A DNA stretch of 64,000 bases from Bacteroidota bacterium (GTDB lineage Bacteria; Bacteroidota; Ignavibacteria; Kryptoniales; JAKASW01), in contig JAJYIT010000021.1 of assembly GCA_021789975.1 (NCBI GenBank), positions 1-64,000 of the forward strand, read 5' to 3'. The notes under the pieces are model-generated. The model ran no database searches and was not told where the DNA came from. It saw only the letters and a list, made by a program, of their open reading frames with translations. This document shows positions 37,791 to 47,097 of this stretch, piece after piece; within the stretch, counting starts at the first letter, position 1; each line of letters begins with the position of its first letter. Both the position numbers and the translations under genes were made by a program.

Positions 37791-40043
37791 TCATTGATTA
37801 ACAACAGGAAACAAGGAGGGGAGCACGCTGTAGAAGATCGAAGAGAGCTCTTTCACATCCACGTTTATGAGATCGTCGATCAGCAATCTATCGCTTCCCA
37901 CTTCTCCGATTACATCGAAAGGGATGTTGATCCTTGAAGCGGCTGCTTCCAGCTTCGCAACGTTCTCTGCGCTGAACGAGACGACAACTCTTCCCCCACC
38001 TTCGCCAAAGTATTCGAAGTCTGTTCGGTCATCCCGTTTCACAGTAATTCTTGCACCGAGCATCCGTTCGTCATCCATTATGCAACATTCTGCAATTGCT
38101 GCAGCCAGCCCGCCTTCGCTCACGTCATGAGCTGAATTAATAAGACCCTCGCCAATATTTCCGATGAGGAACTCATGAAGACCCCTTTCGTAATCATAGT
38201 CTACCGGCGGTGTTCTTCCGGCGACGACGCCATGGATAATCTTTAGATATTCACTCCCTCCCATTTCCTTTGCCGGTATTCCCAAAACTCCAACCAGGTC
38301 ACCCCGACGCTTGAACGCAGATCGACACGCTTTTGCTGCATCATCGATAATGCCAAGCATCCCGATCACAGGCGTTGGGTAAACCGTACGGTTCGGGCTT
38401 TCATTGTAGAAGCTGACGTTCCCGCCGGTGACCGGAGTCTCGAATTCCATGCATGCTTCGGTCAGACCTGCTACTGCCTGTTCGAACTGGTAATAGACTT
38501 CAGGCTTATACGGATTCCCAAAGTTAAGACAATTGGTTATTGCAACGGGCCTACCTCCGACGCAAGCTATGTTCCTGGCTGCTTCAGTGACTGCGTGAAC
38601 GGCACCTAGTCTGGGATCCAAATAAACGTACCTCGCATTGCAGTCCGTCTTAAGGACGATGCCGCGCTTTTTTCCCTGAGCACTCGTCGCCCACCTTTCG
38701 AGCCTCATCACGGCAGCATCCCCTTCACCCGGCATCTCAACCGTGTCTGTCCCAACCATAAAATCATATTGCTCGTAGACGTACCTCTTGCTCGCAATGT
38801 TCGGAGATCCTAAAAGTCTTTTCAATATTGAGTTGTAGTCGGACGGTTCAGGCAACGTCGCGGGATCGAAATTTGCCAGATCATCCAGGTATTCAGGCCT
38901 CGAACTCGCACGAACGTAAACCGGGGCGCCCTCACCGAGTGCCAGAACTTTGGAAGGTATCTCTGCCTCTATCCTTCCATTTCGTCGGATTCTCAGTACC
39001 CCATCATCGGTGACTCTTCCTATGACCGCCGCGTTCAAGTCCCATTTTGAGAATATCTTCTTGATAGCATCTTCGTTTTCAGGCTTCACGACAACTAGCA
39101 TTCTTTCCTGGGATTCTGAAAGCATAATTTCGTAAGCAGACATGTCCGATTCCCGTAATGGCACCAGATCGAGATTGACGTCCATCCCAGTGCTTGCCTT
39201 CGCACTCATCTCGGAAGTTGAGCAGGCAATTCCTGCCGCTCCCATATCCTGAATTCCAACCACGAAACCGGCGTCGATCGCTTCCAGGGTTGCTTCCAGG
39301 AGAAGCTTTTCGGAGAAGGGGTCACCGACCTGGACCGACGGTCTCTTTGCTTCGGAAGCTTCCGAGATATCTTCTGAGGCGAATGTCGCACCGTGAATTC
39401 CATCTCTCCCGGTGGATGAACCCACGATCATTACAAGATTTCCCGGTCCCTGCGCTGCTGCCCTCGCAATTTTGTTGTGCCTCACGATTCCGACTGCCAT
39501 CGCGTTAACAAGCGGGTTTTCATCATAGCATTCGTCAAAATAGATTTCGCCCGCTACCGTGGGCACCCCGAATGCATTCCCATAATCGCCAATGCCTTTG
39601 ACCACATTTTCGAGTAAATACTTGACCCTTGAATTGTCGGGATTGCCAAATCGAAGTGAATCGAGCGCCGCGATCGGCCGGGCACCCATAGTAAAAATGT
39701 CCCGGAGAATGCCGCCCACTCCCGTTGCAGCGCCCTGGTAGGGTTCCACTGCGCTCGGATGATTGTGGCTTTCTATCTTGAAAGCTACCGCAAGTCCATC
39801 ACCGATGTCCACAAGTCCTGCGTTTTCTTCCCCAGCACTAACCAGCAAGCTCTTCCCCTCTCGAGGAAGCTTTTTCAGCTGCAGTATGGAATTCTTATAA
39901 CTCGCGTGCTCGGACCACATCACTGAAAAGATACCCAGTTCAGTATAAGTAGGTTTTCTGCCGAGTATCTTCTTTATTTCATCAAATTCTTCCGGGGTAA
40001 GGCCCATCTCCCGGGCTGCATCTAAACTCGATTCCATTTTCAT
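37791..40043 (-). CDS. purL: Phosphoribosylformylglycinamidine synthase subunit PurL (small type)
   Basis: A 750-residue small-type PurL, the ATP-dependent subunit that converts FGAR to FGAM with ammonia from PurQ and help from PurS. Recognisable segments include [39 protein letters not shown] and NCLNFGNP. Length matches the bacterial three-subunit system, so purQ and purS are expected elsewhere. The start abuts the stop of the upstream zinc-ribbon gene with no gap; a second ATG two codons on is possible. Confidence 0.94.
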   Translation of the reverse strand: MKMESSLDAAREMGLTPEEFDEIKKILGRKPTYTELGIFSVMWSEHASYKNSILQLKKLPREGKSLLVSAGEENAGLVDIGDGLAVAFKIESHNHPSAVEPYQGAATGVGGILRDIFTMGARPIAALDSLRFGNPDNSRVKYLLENVVKGIGDYGNAFGVPTVAGEIYFDECYDENPLVNAMAVGIVRHNKIARAAAQGPGNLVMIVGSSTGRDGIHGATFASEDISEASEAKRPSVQVGDPFSEKLLLEATLEAIDAGFVVGIQDMGAAGIACSTSEMSAKASTGMDVNLDLVPLRESDMSAYEIMLSESQERMLVVVKPENEDAIKKIFSKWDLNAAVIGRVTDDGVLRIRRNGRIEAEIPSKVLALGEGAPVYVRASSRPEYLDDLANFDPATLPEPSDYNSILKRLLGSPNIASKRYVYEQYDFMVGTDTVEMPGEGDAAVMRLERWATSAQGKKRGIVLKTDCNARYVYLDPRLGAVHAVTEAARNIACVGGRPVAITNCLNFGNPYKPEVYYQFEQAVAGLTEACMEFETPVTGGNVSFYNESPNRTVYPTPVIGMLGIIDDAAKACRSAFKRRGDLVGVLGIPAKEMGGSEYLKIIHGVVAGRTPPVDYDYERGLHEFLIGNIGEGLINSAHDVSEGGLAAAIAECCIMDDERMLGARITVKRDDRTDFEYFGEGGGRVVVSFSAENVAKLEAAASRINIPFDVIGEVGSDRLLIDDLINVDVKELSSIFYSVLPSLFPVVNQ

Positions 40044-40337
40044 CTATGGGGTACCTAAAATAGTTCTCAATGACTTTTCAACTGTGTCCGCTTTCAAATT
40101 TATCAAAACAAGGAGAGCCAAAATCAAGAAAGCGAAAGTCAACGCGAAAGTATAGCTGCCTCTCGTCGACCCACGTGCATCACTGCCGATTCGTGAATGG
40201 AGCATTCCTCTCCAGCCACAGCCTCTACATCTGTAAGGCCTCATTTGCCTCAAACGGTAGACTCGCTCCATTAATCCGCGAGTCCGACTTCTCCGCAAAT
40301 CAGTTGACCGACAATTTGGACAGATTAGGATTGCCAT
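40044..40337 (-). CDS. Zinc-ribbon membrane protein of unknown function
   Basis: A 97-residue protein with two CxxC knuckles (CPNC and CRGC, about residues 6-9 and 37-40), forming a likely zinc ribbon. A basic middle region follows, then one C-terminal membrane span (about residues 66-82). It would sit in the inner membrane with the ribbon in the cytoplasm. Function unknown. It runs directly into purL with no intergenic space. Confidence 0.65.
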   Translation of the reverse strand: MAILICPNCRSTDLRRSRTRGLMERVYRLRQMRPYRCRGCGWRGMLHSRIGSDARGSTRGSYTFALTFAFLILALLVLINLKADTVEKSLRTILGTP

Positions 40338-40381
40338 TATTCTAAAGACGGAAGAGAAGATACGATGAGAGTAGGATGATC

Positions 40382-40591
40382 CTAAGCGACTTCAACCTCC
40401 ACGCCCTGTAAGAGACTATGAAGGGAATGTATAGGAAATTCTTTAGCGTCCAAAATCTCCCGGAAAACTGACTTGCCTTCCGTGGTAGAATGCATTATCA
40501 AATCCCCCTTTTCCTGCGCGCAGTCGATCGGCTTGTCAGAAAGCTCGATTGTAAGCCCATCAACATCCTTACTATAGTTAGTCTTTTTCAT
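40382..40591 (-). CDS. DUF2283-like antitoxin candidate
   Basis: A 69-residue protein beginning MKKTNYSKDVDGLTIELS. Its D..GLTIELSDKPID...GDLIMH...EILDAKEF pattern matches DUF2283, a small family often found as the putative antitoxin beside DUF4258 proteins. The internal ATG at 40591 is preferred to an upstream start at 40657. It overlaps the upstream DUF4258-like frame by 14 bases, as expected for a two-gene module. Confidence 0.65.
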   Translation of the reverse strand: MKKTNYSKDVDGLTIELSDKPIDCAQEKGDLIMHSTTEGKSVFREILDAKEFPIHSLHSLLQGVEVEVA

Positions 40592-40808
40592 ACTGCGATT
40601 TCCTTCCAGGATACGTCGTAACATTCCAAATATGGCCTTGACGCACCTCATAAACAACCCTGTGAACGTGTCCTTCGTCCGTCTTCTCCAATAATATCAA
40701 TAACCTTTCGTGTCCTACAAAAGCATGGTCTAACTCCAATATCGCGACAGTGACAGTTTCCTTTACGATGTCAACCCCGCAGATCTTCACCACCTTCGCC
40801 TTCTGCAA
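40578..40808 (-). CDS. DUF4258-like toxin candidate, possibly N-terminally degenerate
   Basis: A frame of 76 residues whose C-terminal half (GHERLLILLEKTDEGHVHRVVYEVRQGHIWNVTTYPGR, shown here only as a pattern of hEr...hvhrVVYE...i.vvT.Y) resembles DUF4258/BrnT-like RNase-fold toxins. The usual N-terminal H-A..R-xER segment is missing and only a TTG start is available. The frame is open a few codons further upstream but without an ATG. The module may be decayed. Confidence 0.5.
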   Translation of the reverse strand: MQKAKVVKICGVDIVKETVTVAILELDHAFVGHERLLILLEKTDEGHVHRVVYEVRQGHIWNVTTYPGRKSQYEKD

Positions 40809-41096
40809 AACACGGCCACTGAAAAAATTCGGGTTGACGACCTAAGGATGTAATTTGAGTTTAAGAGGAATCCTGAAAGCAGGTTGCCATCTCGGCAAAC
40901 CTGTTTCGCAAGCATCCAGACTTCGTGACTTAACAAGCTGATGCGTGCAACAGAACCGCAGATTCTTCGGCAAACTGGTGACGATCAAAGAGAGACACGA
41001 CACAATGGACTTCTCCCCACCGGGTAATCGACCAACCACGAAACGCGCAGGTCGCAAATTGATTGCGACCTACACTTGAGACGCACTTCGAAATCT
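40809..41096. other. Intergenic gap with a REP-like hairpin
   Basis: No supported gene. A minus frame at 40842-41057 has no family resemblance and ends in repeat DNA. The 9-bp hairpin at 41049-41071 lies just after the end of the lipoprotein gene. Confidence 0.4.
41049..41071. repeat. Hairpin with 9-bp perfect stem
   Basis: AGGTCGCAA (41049-41057) and TTGCGACCT (41063-41071) flank a 5-base loop. It lies 26 bases downstream of the SGNH lipoprotein stop. No T-run, so it may be an mRNA-stabilising or REP-type element rather than a classical terminator. Confidence 0.6.
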
Positions 41097-42533
41097 TTAT
41101 CGCAAATCAGTACGCTGGATCAATTGCAGCATCGGTTTCAAATCGGAGTAACTCACGTGCTGCCAGAGGCGAGCTTTCTGCGCTTGTGTAAGTCCAGCCA
41201 GCGGTATTGAAGATGGTACGGACGAAATCGCGACCATAGGAATATTGGAGCCGAACTTTTGGTTAATCGTTTGGATGAACAAATTTGCTATGTATGCGTA
41301 TCCCTGGGAGGTTGGATGAACTCCATCGAGTCCAAAGAATCCGCCTGTTATGTAGCTAGCTGACAGATCCACACCCTGGGCGACATATCCATCCTTAGCA
41401 AACGCATCCAGCGCCGTGTTCGCATTAAAAACGGCGACGCGTGATGGATTTGCCGCAGCAACCGCAGCGATCGCAGAGTTGTAACCGCTGATTGCGTTCT
41501 CGACTTTTGCAATCTCATAGGAGTCGAGGACATACTGATCAGGAAGCGGCCTGCCTGTGCCTCCTGGAATAGAAGCTGGAATACCAACTCCAGCCTCCAT
41601 CGAGTCGAGAGCCGTAAGACAGATCAGGTCCGTCTGAGGATTCGCTTGTGCCACGATAAGATTTCCGCTCGCATCATGCTTCTGAACAATAAGCGGAATC
41701 GGCTGACCGTTGATGAGAATCGGCTGCCTTGTAGCTGGATTCACAACCACCGCGGGAATAGTCGTGAAAAATGGAATCGCCGTTACATTGGGCAAGTTTC
41801 CCACCACGAACTTTGCGTTAGGGGCTCCTGTCAACAGGGCATTCATCATTCCCGCGAACATCAGCCCCCATTGGTTCGGATCTGTCGGACCAGACCCTGG
41901 ACCCAGTGTCCCGACGGTACCGCCGGAAGCAGCATACCCAAGTACATCGTTGGCACCTATCCAGACTGAGACAAACGTAGGATGGAGGTTCAGCGCCTGT
42001 GCGACAACTGAATTTCCAAAAGCTGAATTCCGAAGAATCATCGCGAAGAAAGGATTAGATCGTGCAATACTCTTCTGCAGGAAATTAGTTGTATCGATCA
42101 TATCATACAGCACGGCACCCGGTACGCCGAGATTGTTGTAAGGCCTTAGTAAGCTTGACGCGTCGGTAGGACTCGTCTGAGTCGGGGAAGCGGTACTGAT
42201 TGTCGGGCCAGAAAGACTTGTTATCGACATCATCGCTCCCGTTCCGGGATTTGGCATCAACGGTTGTTTGAAGGAGGCGTAGACCCCTGCCTCCCTCGCG
42301 ATATCGGCCGGATAGCTGTACTCTTGTGCGGATTCATACAGAGCACCCTCCTGGTACCCGGAAGTGAGAGAGTTGCCTATCGATACGTAAACCGAAAAAT
42401 CGACGCTGCCGTTAGAAGGCGGAGCGACCACGCTCGATTTCTTAAAATCCCCGCACGAGACCACCAGGACCGATATGATTAGGACGAACAATCCCGGCAG
42501 CAAAACTCTGGATGCAAAAAATCTTGGCTTCAT
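41097..42533 (-). CDS. SGNH/GDSL-family lipoprotein hydrolase
   Basis: A 478-residue lipoprotein with signal sequence and lipobox VVSC (Cys27). The catalytic domain has SGNH blocks: SIGNSLTSG (Ser55; GNSL instead of GDSL), a GANDVL segment (block III Asn) and DGVHPTSQG (Asp and His). Probably an outer-membrane or periplasmic esterase or lipase. The ATG at 42533 with GGAGAAAG is preferred to an upstream start giving 20 extra residues. It lies 67 bases downstream of a FadL-type channel gene and is probably in the same operon, suggesting action on hydrophobic esters whose products enter through that channel (inference). Confidence 0.82.
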   Translation of the reverse strand: MKPRFFASRVLLPGLFVLIISVLVVSCGDFKKSSVVAPPSNGSVDFSVYVSIGNSLTSGYQEGALYESAQEYSYPADIAREAGVYASFKQPLMPNPGTGAMMSITSLSGPTISTASPTQTSPTDASSLLRPYNNLGVPGAVLYDMIDTTNFLQKSIARSNPFFAMILRNSAFGNSVVAQALNLHPTFVSVWIGANDVLGYAASGGTVGTLGPGSGPTDPNQWGLMFAGMMNALLTGAPNAKFVVGNLPNVTAIPFFTTIPAVVVNPATRQPILINGQPIPLIVQKHDASGNLIVAQANPQTDLICLTALDSMEAGVGIPASIPGGTGRPLPDQYVLDSYEIAKVENAISGYNSAIAAVAAANPSRVAVFNANTALDAFAKDGYVAQGVDLSASYITGGFFGLDGVHPTSQGYAYIANLFIQTINQKFGSNIPMVAISSVPSSIPLAGLTQAQKARLWQHVSYSDLKPMLQLIQRTDLR

Positions 42534-42600
42534 TCTTTCTCCAATAAAATGTTTAGAAAACAACTCATCGTTTTGTGAAGATTTGTTGCTCATCCTGAAA

Positions 42601-43860
42601 CTAGAGTCTGTAGCTGATGTCCAGTCCCATCAGATTCGCCGTAGTATTATAAGTCCCGTCGAATCCATATGCCGAGGTCGTAATTGTCCTCTGCTTGAAC
42701 GGTAGGAACATGTAGAATGCGTCCAGGCCGACATTTTCCGTCAAGTTGACTCCAAGTCCGATATTCAATCCAAGTCGATCTGCATCGGGGAGGATCGGTA
42801 GATCATAGGAATCGGGCACAGGATTCTTATCATAGAAAACTCCAGCGCGGGCCGTCCACATGTTGTCGATCTCATACTCGCCACCGACGCGGAGAATATA
42901 GCTATCTTTATAGTCGCCCACGATCGGTGCCGGGTTCCCTGATCCAGGATTCTGGAAGGTTATGTTCAACTGTTTGTATGCACTCCAGCCGACAAACTGG
43001 TAGTCAGCTTCGACCGACCAATTCAATCCTTCGTAAGCGATACCAGCGTACCAGGTCGTCGGGAAAGGTAAAGAAGTCGAGACAGAACCACTCGGGAGTA
43101 GGGCGGAGAGTCCGTCGGCCCCGCTGTACGTCGCTGTACCATTATCTACCTTGAAATCAATCTTGCTTCTGTAGGAAAATCCGAGCGAAATGTTAGGATA
43201 TGGTTTCAAAAGTACCCCGAAGTTGTAACCGGTCCCGTTTGCGTTTCCTTTCATATCAATGAACGGCTCAACCGGATTTCCGGCAGGATCGCTGAACTGA
43301 GTGGAGTTATACTTCTGGAGCGTCACATTACCAAGTACATAGTCGAAGCCAACTCCCACTGATATTACATCACCGAGTGCGTACGCAATAGTGGGATTGA
43401 TGTCGAACGACTGAATGTTGACTTTTGTAATAATGAACTTGCCGACCCAATTTTGTGGCCAATCGGTGCCCAACCCTTCGGGGGTGAAAACGCCGACGCC
43501 CGCCGCAAACCCGTTGTCAAAATTGTAAGTAACGTACGCGTTAGGAGGATAGAACGCGAGCGAGTTCATCTTCCACTCGGTATTATTCGGATAAGGCCCG
43601 GTGAAAGTGGTGCTCGGCAAAATAAGTGTCGCCCCGGCCATAACATTTAAACCATTCGAGAAACCTAAACCCGCAGGATTGAAATAGATAGCAGAGGCGT
43701 CCCATGCCCGTGCCACAAAGGCGCCACCCATCGAGACGGCTCTTGCGCCGTGTTCGTTCAACTGATAGCCGCTGCCATAGACGACGGATGATGAAGTCAG
43801 GACCACTGCCGCAAGAATTGCCACCACAATACATCGTGGTGCGTCATATTTGTGTGCCAC
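42601..43860 (-). CDS. OmpP1/FadL family outer-membrane transport protein
   Basis: A 419-residue beta-barrel with a signal peptide of about 29 residues and the FadL N-terminal hatch signature (SGYQLNEHGARAVSMGGAF and SAIYFNPAGL with NPA). Family members import long-chain fatty acids or other hydrophobic compounds. The start is a GTG seven bases behind a strong AAAGGAGG site. It opens a probable operon with the SGNH lipoprotein and diverges from the Rossmann-protein gene at 43983. Confidence 0.88.
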   Translation of the reverse strand: MAHKYDAPRCIVVAILAAVVLTSSSVVYGSGYQLNEHGARAVSMGGAFVARAWDASAIYFNPAGLGFSNGLNVMAGATLILPSTTFTGPYPNNTEWKMNSLAFYPPNAYVTYNFDNGFAAGVGVFTPEGLGTDWPQNWVGKFIITKVNIQSFDINPTIAYALGDVISVGVGFDYVLGNVTLQKYNSTQFSDPAGNPVEPFIDMKGNANGTGYNFGVLLKPYPNISLGFSYRSKIDFKVDNGTATYSGADGLSALLPSGSVSTSLPFPTTWYAGIAYEGLNWSVEADYQFVGWSAYKQLNITFQNPGSGNPAPIVGDYKDSYILRVGGEYEIDNMWTARAGVFYDKNPVPDSYDLPILPDADRLGLNIGLGVNLTENVGLDAFYMFLPFKQRTITTSAYGFDGTYNTTANLMGLDISYRL

Positions 43861-43982
43861 AGAGTACCTCCTTTTTCGTTTGAGTTATGGGCTATTTTAA
43901 CGCATGGGACAAAGAAAAACAAACTTGTTCAAGGGACCTGCAACGGTTATTTTTCCTACACCCGAAAAGAAAGGAACCCACA

Positions 43983-45689
43983 ATGGAGATCAAAGGAAAA
44001 ACAGTCCTTGTTCTTGGTGGATGGGGCCTGGTGGGCTCTGCTGTCTGCCGAAAACTCGTGCCGGAAAAGCCGGACAGGATCATAGTTTCATCTCTCACAA
44101 AATCAGAATCACTTGATGCCGTAAAGCAACTCCGCAGCGAATATCCGCTTCTCATGCCCGATTTTTTTGTACCGTATTGGGGAAATATTTTTGTGCGAGA
44201 AGACTTCAAGGATCTTACACGCGATGAGATTATCAGTGACCCCGTCAAACGCCGGATACTCATCGCGGACACTCTTGAAGAACTATCCGATGAGACAATA
44301 AAATCCAGTTCTCTCTATAATCTCCTGACAGATTACAGGCCCGAAGTCATAGTAGATTGCATAAACTCCGCGACCGCGATCGCTTACCAGGATCAATTCC
44401 AATCAAGCCGCCTCCTATTGAAAGAACTCGACAGAGCAAAAGAAGGAAAGGCTAACACTCTCTACGAATCCATGGAGAAAGTTCTTTGCACTCTTTACAC
44501 CCCGCAGCTGATCAGACATGTGCAGATACTCTACAGATCAATGCACGATGCAGGGACAAGGATTTACGTGAAGATCGGGACAAGCGGTACCGGCGGCATG
44601 GGGCTGAACATACCATATACTCACAGTGAGGAAAAACCGAGCAGCGTCCTTCTCAGCAAATCGGCTGTCGCAGGCGCACACACGCTTTTAATGTTTCTGA
44701 TGGGCCGCACTCCGGACGCCCCGATAACGAAGGAAATAAAACCGACTGCGGCAATAGGCTGGAAGCGCATAGAATTTGGAGAAATCAAGCGACGAGGCAA
44801 ACCGATAATGCTGCAGGATTGTTCGCCAGATGATCCTTACTTGATCAATGATTCGCTCGAATTGAAAAATGCGGCAAAATCAGTGAAGACAGATGTGCCG
44901 CTTAGGTCGGTTTTCGTGGATACAGGCGAAAACGGGTTGTTCTCCCGCGGTGAGTTCGAAGCGATCACAACCCCGGGGCAAATGGAATACGTGACTCCGG
45001 AAGAAATTGCGGAGGATGTGATTTTTGAAATTAAGGGCGGGAACACCGGCCACGATATTATCAACGCTCTGGACAACGCTACACTTGCACCAACCTACCG
45101 TGCCGGTTACTTGTTCCACTCTGCGTTCTTAAAGATGAAAGAGCTGGAGGAAGAACACGACGTAGATAGCGTCGCCTTCGAATTGCTCGGGCCGCCTCGT
45201 CTGTCAAAGCTTCTCTACGAGAGCTACCTGCTTTCCAGACAGTTCCGCAATTTCAGCGCGGTAGGAAGTGTATCTGCAGATGAAATGTCTGCAACATTGT
45301 ACCAACTAATAAAGTCGGATAAGAAGTTGAGATCCGAGATTATTTCGATCGGGATACCCATACTCCTACCCGACGGGAAAAGTCTTTTGAGGGGCGACGA
45401 TATCAAGATCCCCCCGTTCAGAGGAGAGCCTGTCTTGCCTGCCAATCATAAATCGATAGACGCATGGGCACATGACGGCTGGGTCGACTTGAGAGTGCGC
45501 AATATGACGACTTGGAAAGAAAGATTGTGCGAGATACAGAAGATGACAGAGCCGATCCCCTCAGGCGAGACCAGCTCGCGGTATATCTATACGAGAGACT
45601 ACTGGAACAATTTCGAAAAGATAGAACCGGGTAAAGTCGTTGGATGGATTTTCTCTTATGAGGAGAAAGGGTTGAGGATGAAAGCGTAA
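43983..45689 (+). CDS. Large Rossmann-fold NAD(P)-binding protein, function unknown
   Basis: A 568-residue protein starting MEIKGKTVLVLGGWGLVGSAV, a dinucleotide-binding GxGxxGxxG-like motif of the extended SDR/epimerase type. A middle region contains IVDCINSATAIAYQD and GTSGTGGMGLNIPYTHSEE. The long C-terminal part has no recognised domain. I recall similar proteins in Bacteroidota/Rhodothermota annotated only as epimerase or short-chain dehydrogenase; no function is established. The ATG at 43983 is preferred because of the AAAGGA site, rather than an upstream ATG at 43887. It ends convergent with the duplicated ABC permease operon. Confidence 0.7.
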   Translation: MEIKGKTVLVLGGWGLVGSAVCRKLVPEKPDRIIVSSLTKSESLDAVKQLRSEYPLLMPDFFVPYWGNIFVREDFKDLTRDEIISDPVKRRILIADTLEELSDETIKSSSLYNLLTDYRPEVIVDCINSATAIAYQDQFQSSRLLLKELDRAKEGKANTLYESMEKVLCTLYTPQLIRHVQILYRSMHDAGTRIYVKIGTSGTGGMGLNIPYTHSEEKPSSVLLSKSAVAGAHTLLMFLMGRTPDAPITKEIKPTAAIGWKRIEFGEIKRRGKPIMLQDCSPDDPYLINDSLELKNAAKSVKTDVPLRSVFVDTGENGLFSRGEFEAITTPGQMEYVTPEEIAEDVIFEIKGGNTGHDIINALDNATLAPTYRAGYLFHSAFLKMKELEEEHDVDSVAFELLGPPRLSKLLYESYLLSRQFRNFSAVGSVSADEMSATLYQLIKSDKKLRSEIISIGIPILLPDGKSLLRGDDIKIPPFRGEPVLPANHKSIDAWAHDGWVDLRVRNMTTWKERLCEIQKMTEPIPSGETSSRYIYTRDYWNNFEKIEPGKVVGWIFSYEEKGLRMKA

Positions 45690-45702
45690 GTGGGAAAACG
45701 AC

Positions 45703-45825
45703 GGAATAATGGAACGGGCAATATTGAAATTGTGGAATGATGGATGGCGGATGGATGGATTAGTGGATTGACGGATCATCGGAATATCTCACCAATATTC
45801 CAGAATTCCATATTTCCATTATTCC
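45703..45825. repeat. Convergent intergenic inverted repeat with TGGA-rich core
   Basis: GGAATAATGGAA (45703-45714) is matched by TTCCATTATTCC (45814-45825), a 12-bp inverted repeat around about 100 bases. The core contains near-tandem GATGGATGG and GGATGG words. It lies between convergent genes ending at 45689 and 45839 and could act as a bidirectional transcript end. Confidence 0.55.
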
Positions 45826-45838
45826 CTTCTCTCTTTTC

Positions 45839-47092
45839 TTATTCATATCTCAGTGATTCGATAGGGTCCACGCTTGCAGCTTTGAATGCCGGATACACAC
45901 CGAACACCACCCCGACAAGCGAGCAGACCGCGAGACCGATGATTGCCCAGTCGAGCGGGAAGGCTGCCTTCATGTGTAATGCCAATGCGGCAAGATTGCC
46001 GCCTACCAATCCGAGCAAGACGCCCACTATTCCTCCTACCTCACAAAGCACAATTGCTTCGAGCAAGAACTGAGCAAGTATGTTCCTCTTCGTAGCGCCG
46101 ATAGATTTTCTCACGCCGATTTCCCGTGTTCGCTCGGTAACTCCGACAAGCATTATGTTCATTATGCCGACACCGGCCGCGAGAAGTGCAATCGCACTTA
46201 CAATGATCGCACCTACCCTTACATAAAATGTTATATGATTGAATTGGTCGATGAGAGCAGCGTTTGAGATCATCTCAAAATCATCGGGTTTCCCGGGAGG
46301 AACATCGCGTATCGCCCTCAGCATACCTTCCACTTGTTCTTCCGTCTCGGTAAACAATTTCTGGCTGGGAGCCTGCACATAAATATCCAGGCTTCGCTGC
46401 TCTCCGTACCTGGCGAGGAAAGTCGTAATTGGGATCATCATGTAGGGGCTTCCCTCCCCAACCAGGTTCCCCTGGTTTTTTATGACACCTACTACGCGAT
46501 ATCCTATCCCATCAACTTTGACTTTTTGTCCGAGAGGATCGCTGTGCGGAAATACATCCTTCGCCAGGACGGGATCGATTACGCAAACGAGAGCACTAAT
46601 ATCGATATCACTCTGGGTGATAGCTCTCCCCTCTCCGATTGGTTTATTTTCCGCCGAGAAGATGTCAGGTGTGACGCCCTGCAGGTCCGTATTGGGATTT
46701 GTCTCCTGCTTTCCGTGGCTGGCAATCCTTCCATCCCGGTCGCCCATAGCGCCGATACTGCTCGCAATGGTCGCTTCATTTCTGAGCCTTAGAACATCGT
46801 CGTAAGTCAGATTCTTCCTGTTCCAGTACTTTCTCCACCAACCCGGGCCGCCAGCATGGAACACGGGAAACTTAGTAATCTCAAACGTAGTCGAACCAAG
46901 TGAGTTGAGTTGACCCTCGATGTTATTCTGCATAACTCTCATCGCAGTGGTCACTGCGATAATTGAGAACACACCCACAATGATCCCGAGGAGGGTTAGG
47001 ATTGAGCGCAGCATATTGGCACGAATTGCAGCCACTGCCATTTTGAAGCTCTCGGACCACTCGGATAACAGGAAGCTAATTCTCTTGTTCAT
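45839..47092 (-). CDS. MacB-like ABC transporter permease (second copy, B type)
   Basis: A 417-residue permease with one membrane span near the N-terminus, a large periplasmic MacB_PCD domain (about residues 45-270) and three C-terminal spans including NIMLVGVTERTREIGVRKSIGA. No ATPase domain is attached, unlike E. coli MacB. Family members export peptides, lipoproteins or small molecules with a MacA/TolC partner. It is about three-quarters identical (by eye) to the gene at 48788-50035. A GTG at 47101 overlaps the preceding stop as GTGA; the ATG at 47092 gives the same beginning as the paralogue. Last gene of the operon. Confidence 0.85.
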   Translation of the reverse strand: MNKRISFLLSEWSESFKMAVAAIRANMLRSILTLLGIIVGVFSIIAVTTAMRVMQNNIEGQLNSLGSTTFEITKFPVFHAGGPGWWRKYWNRKNLTYDDVLRLRNEATIASSIGAMGDRDGRIASHGKQETNPNTDLQGVTPDIFSAENKPIGEGRAITQSDIDISALVCVIDPVLAKDVFPHSDPLGQKVKVDGIGYRVVGVIKNQGNLVGEGSPYMMIPITTFLARYGEQRSLDIYVQAPSQKLFTETEEQVEGMLRAIRDVPPGKPDDFEMISNAALIDQFNHITFYVRVGAIIVSAIALLAAGVGIMNIMLVGVTERTREIGVRKSIGATKRNILAQFLLEAIVLCEVGGIVGVLLGLVGGNLAALALHMKAAFPLDWAIIGLAVCSLVGVVFGVYPAFKAASVDPIESLRYE

Positions 47093-47097
47093 ATCAC

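Noticed and set aside
40842-41057. Minus-strand frame of 71 codons
   Set aside because: Starts inside a perfect hairpin, has no ribosome site and no recognisable protein pattern.
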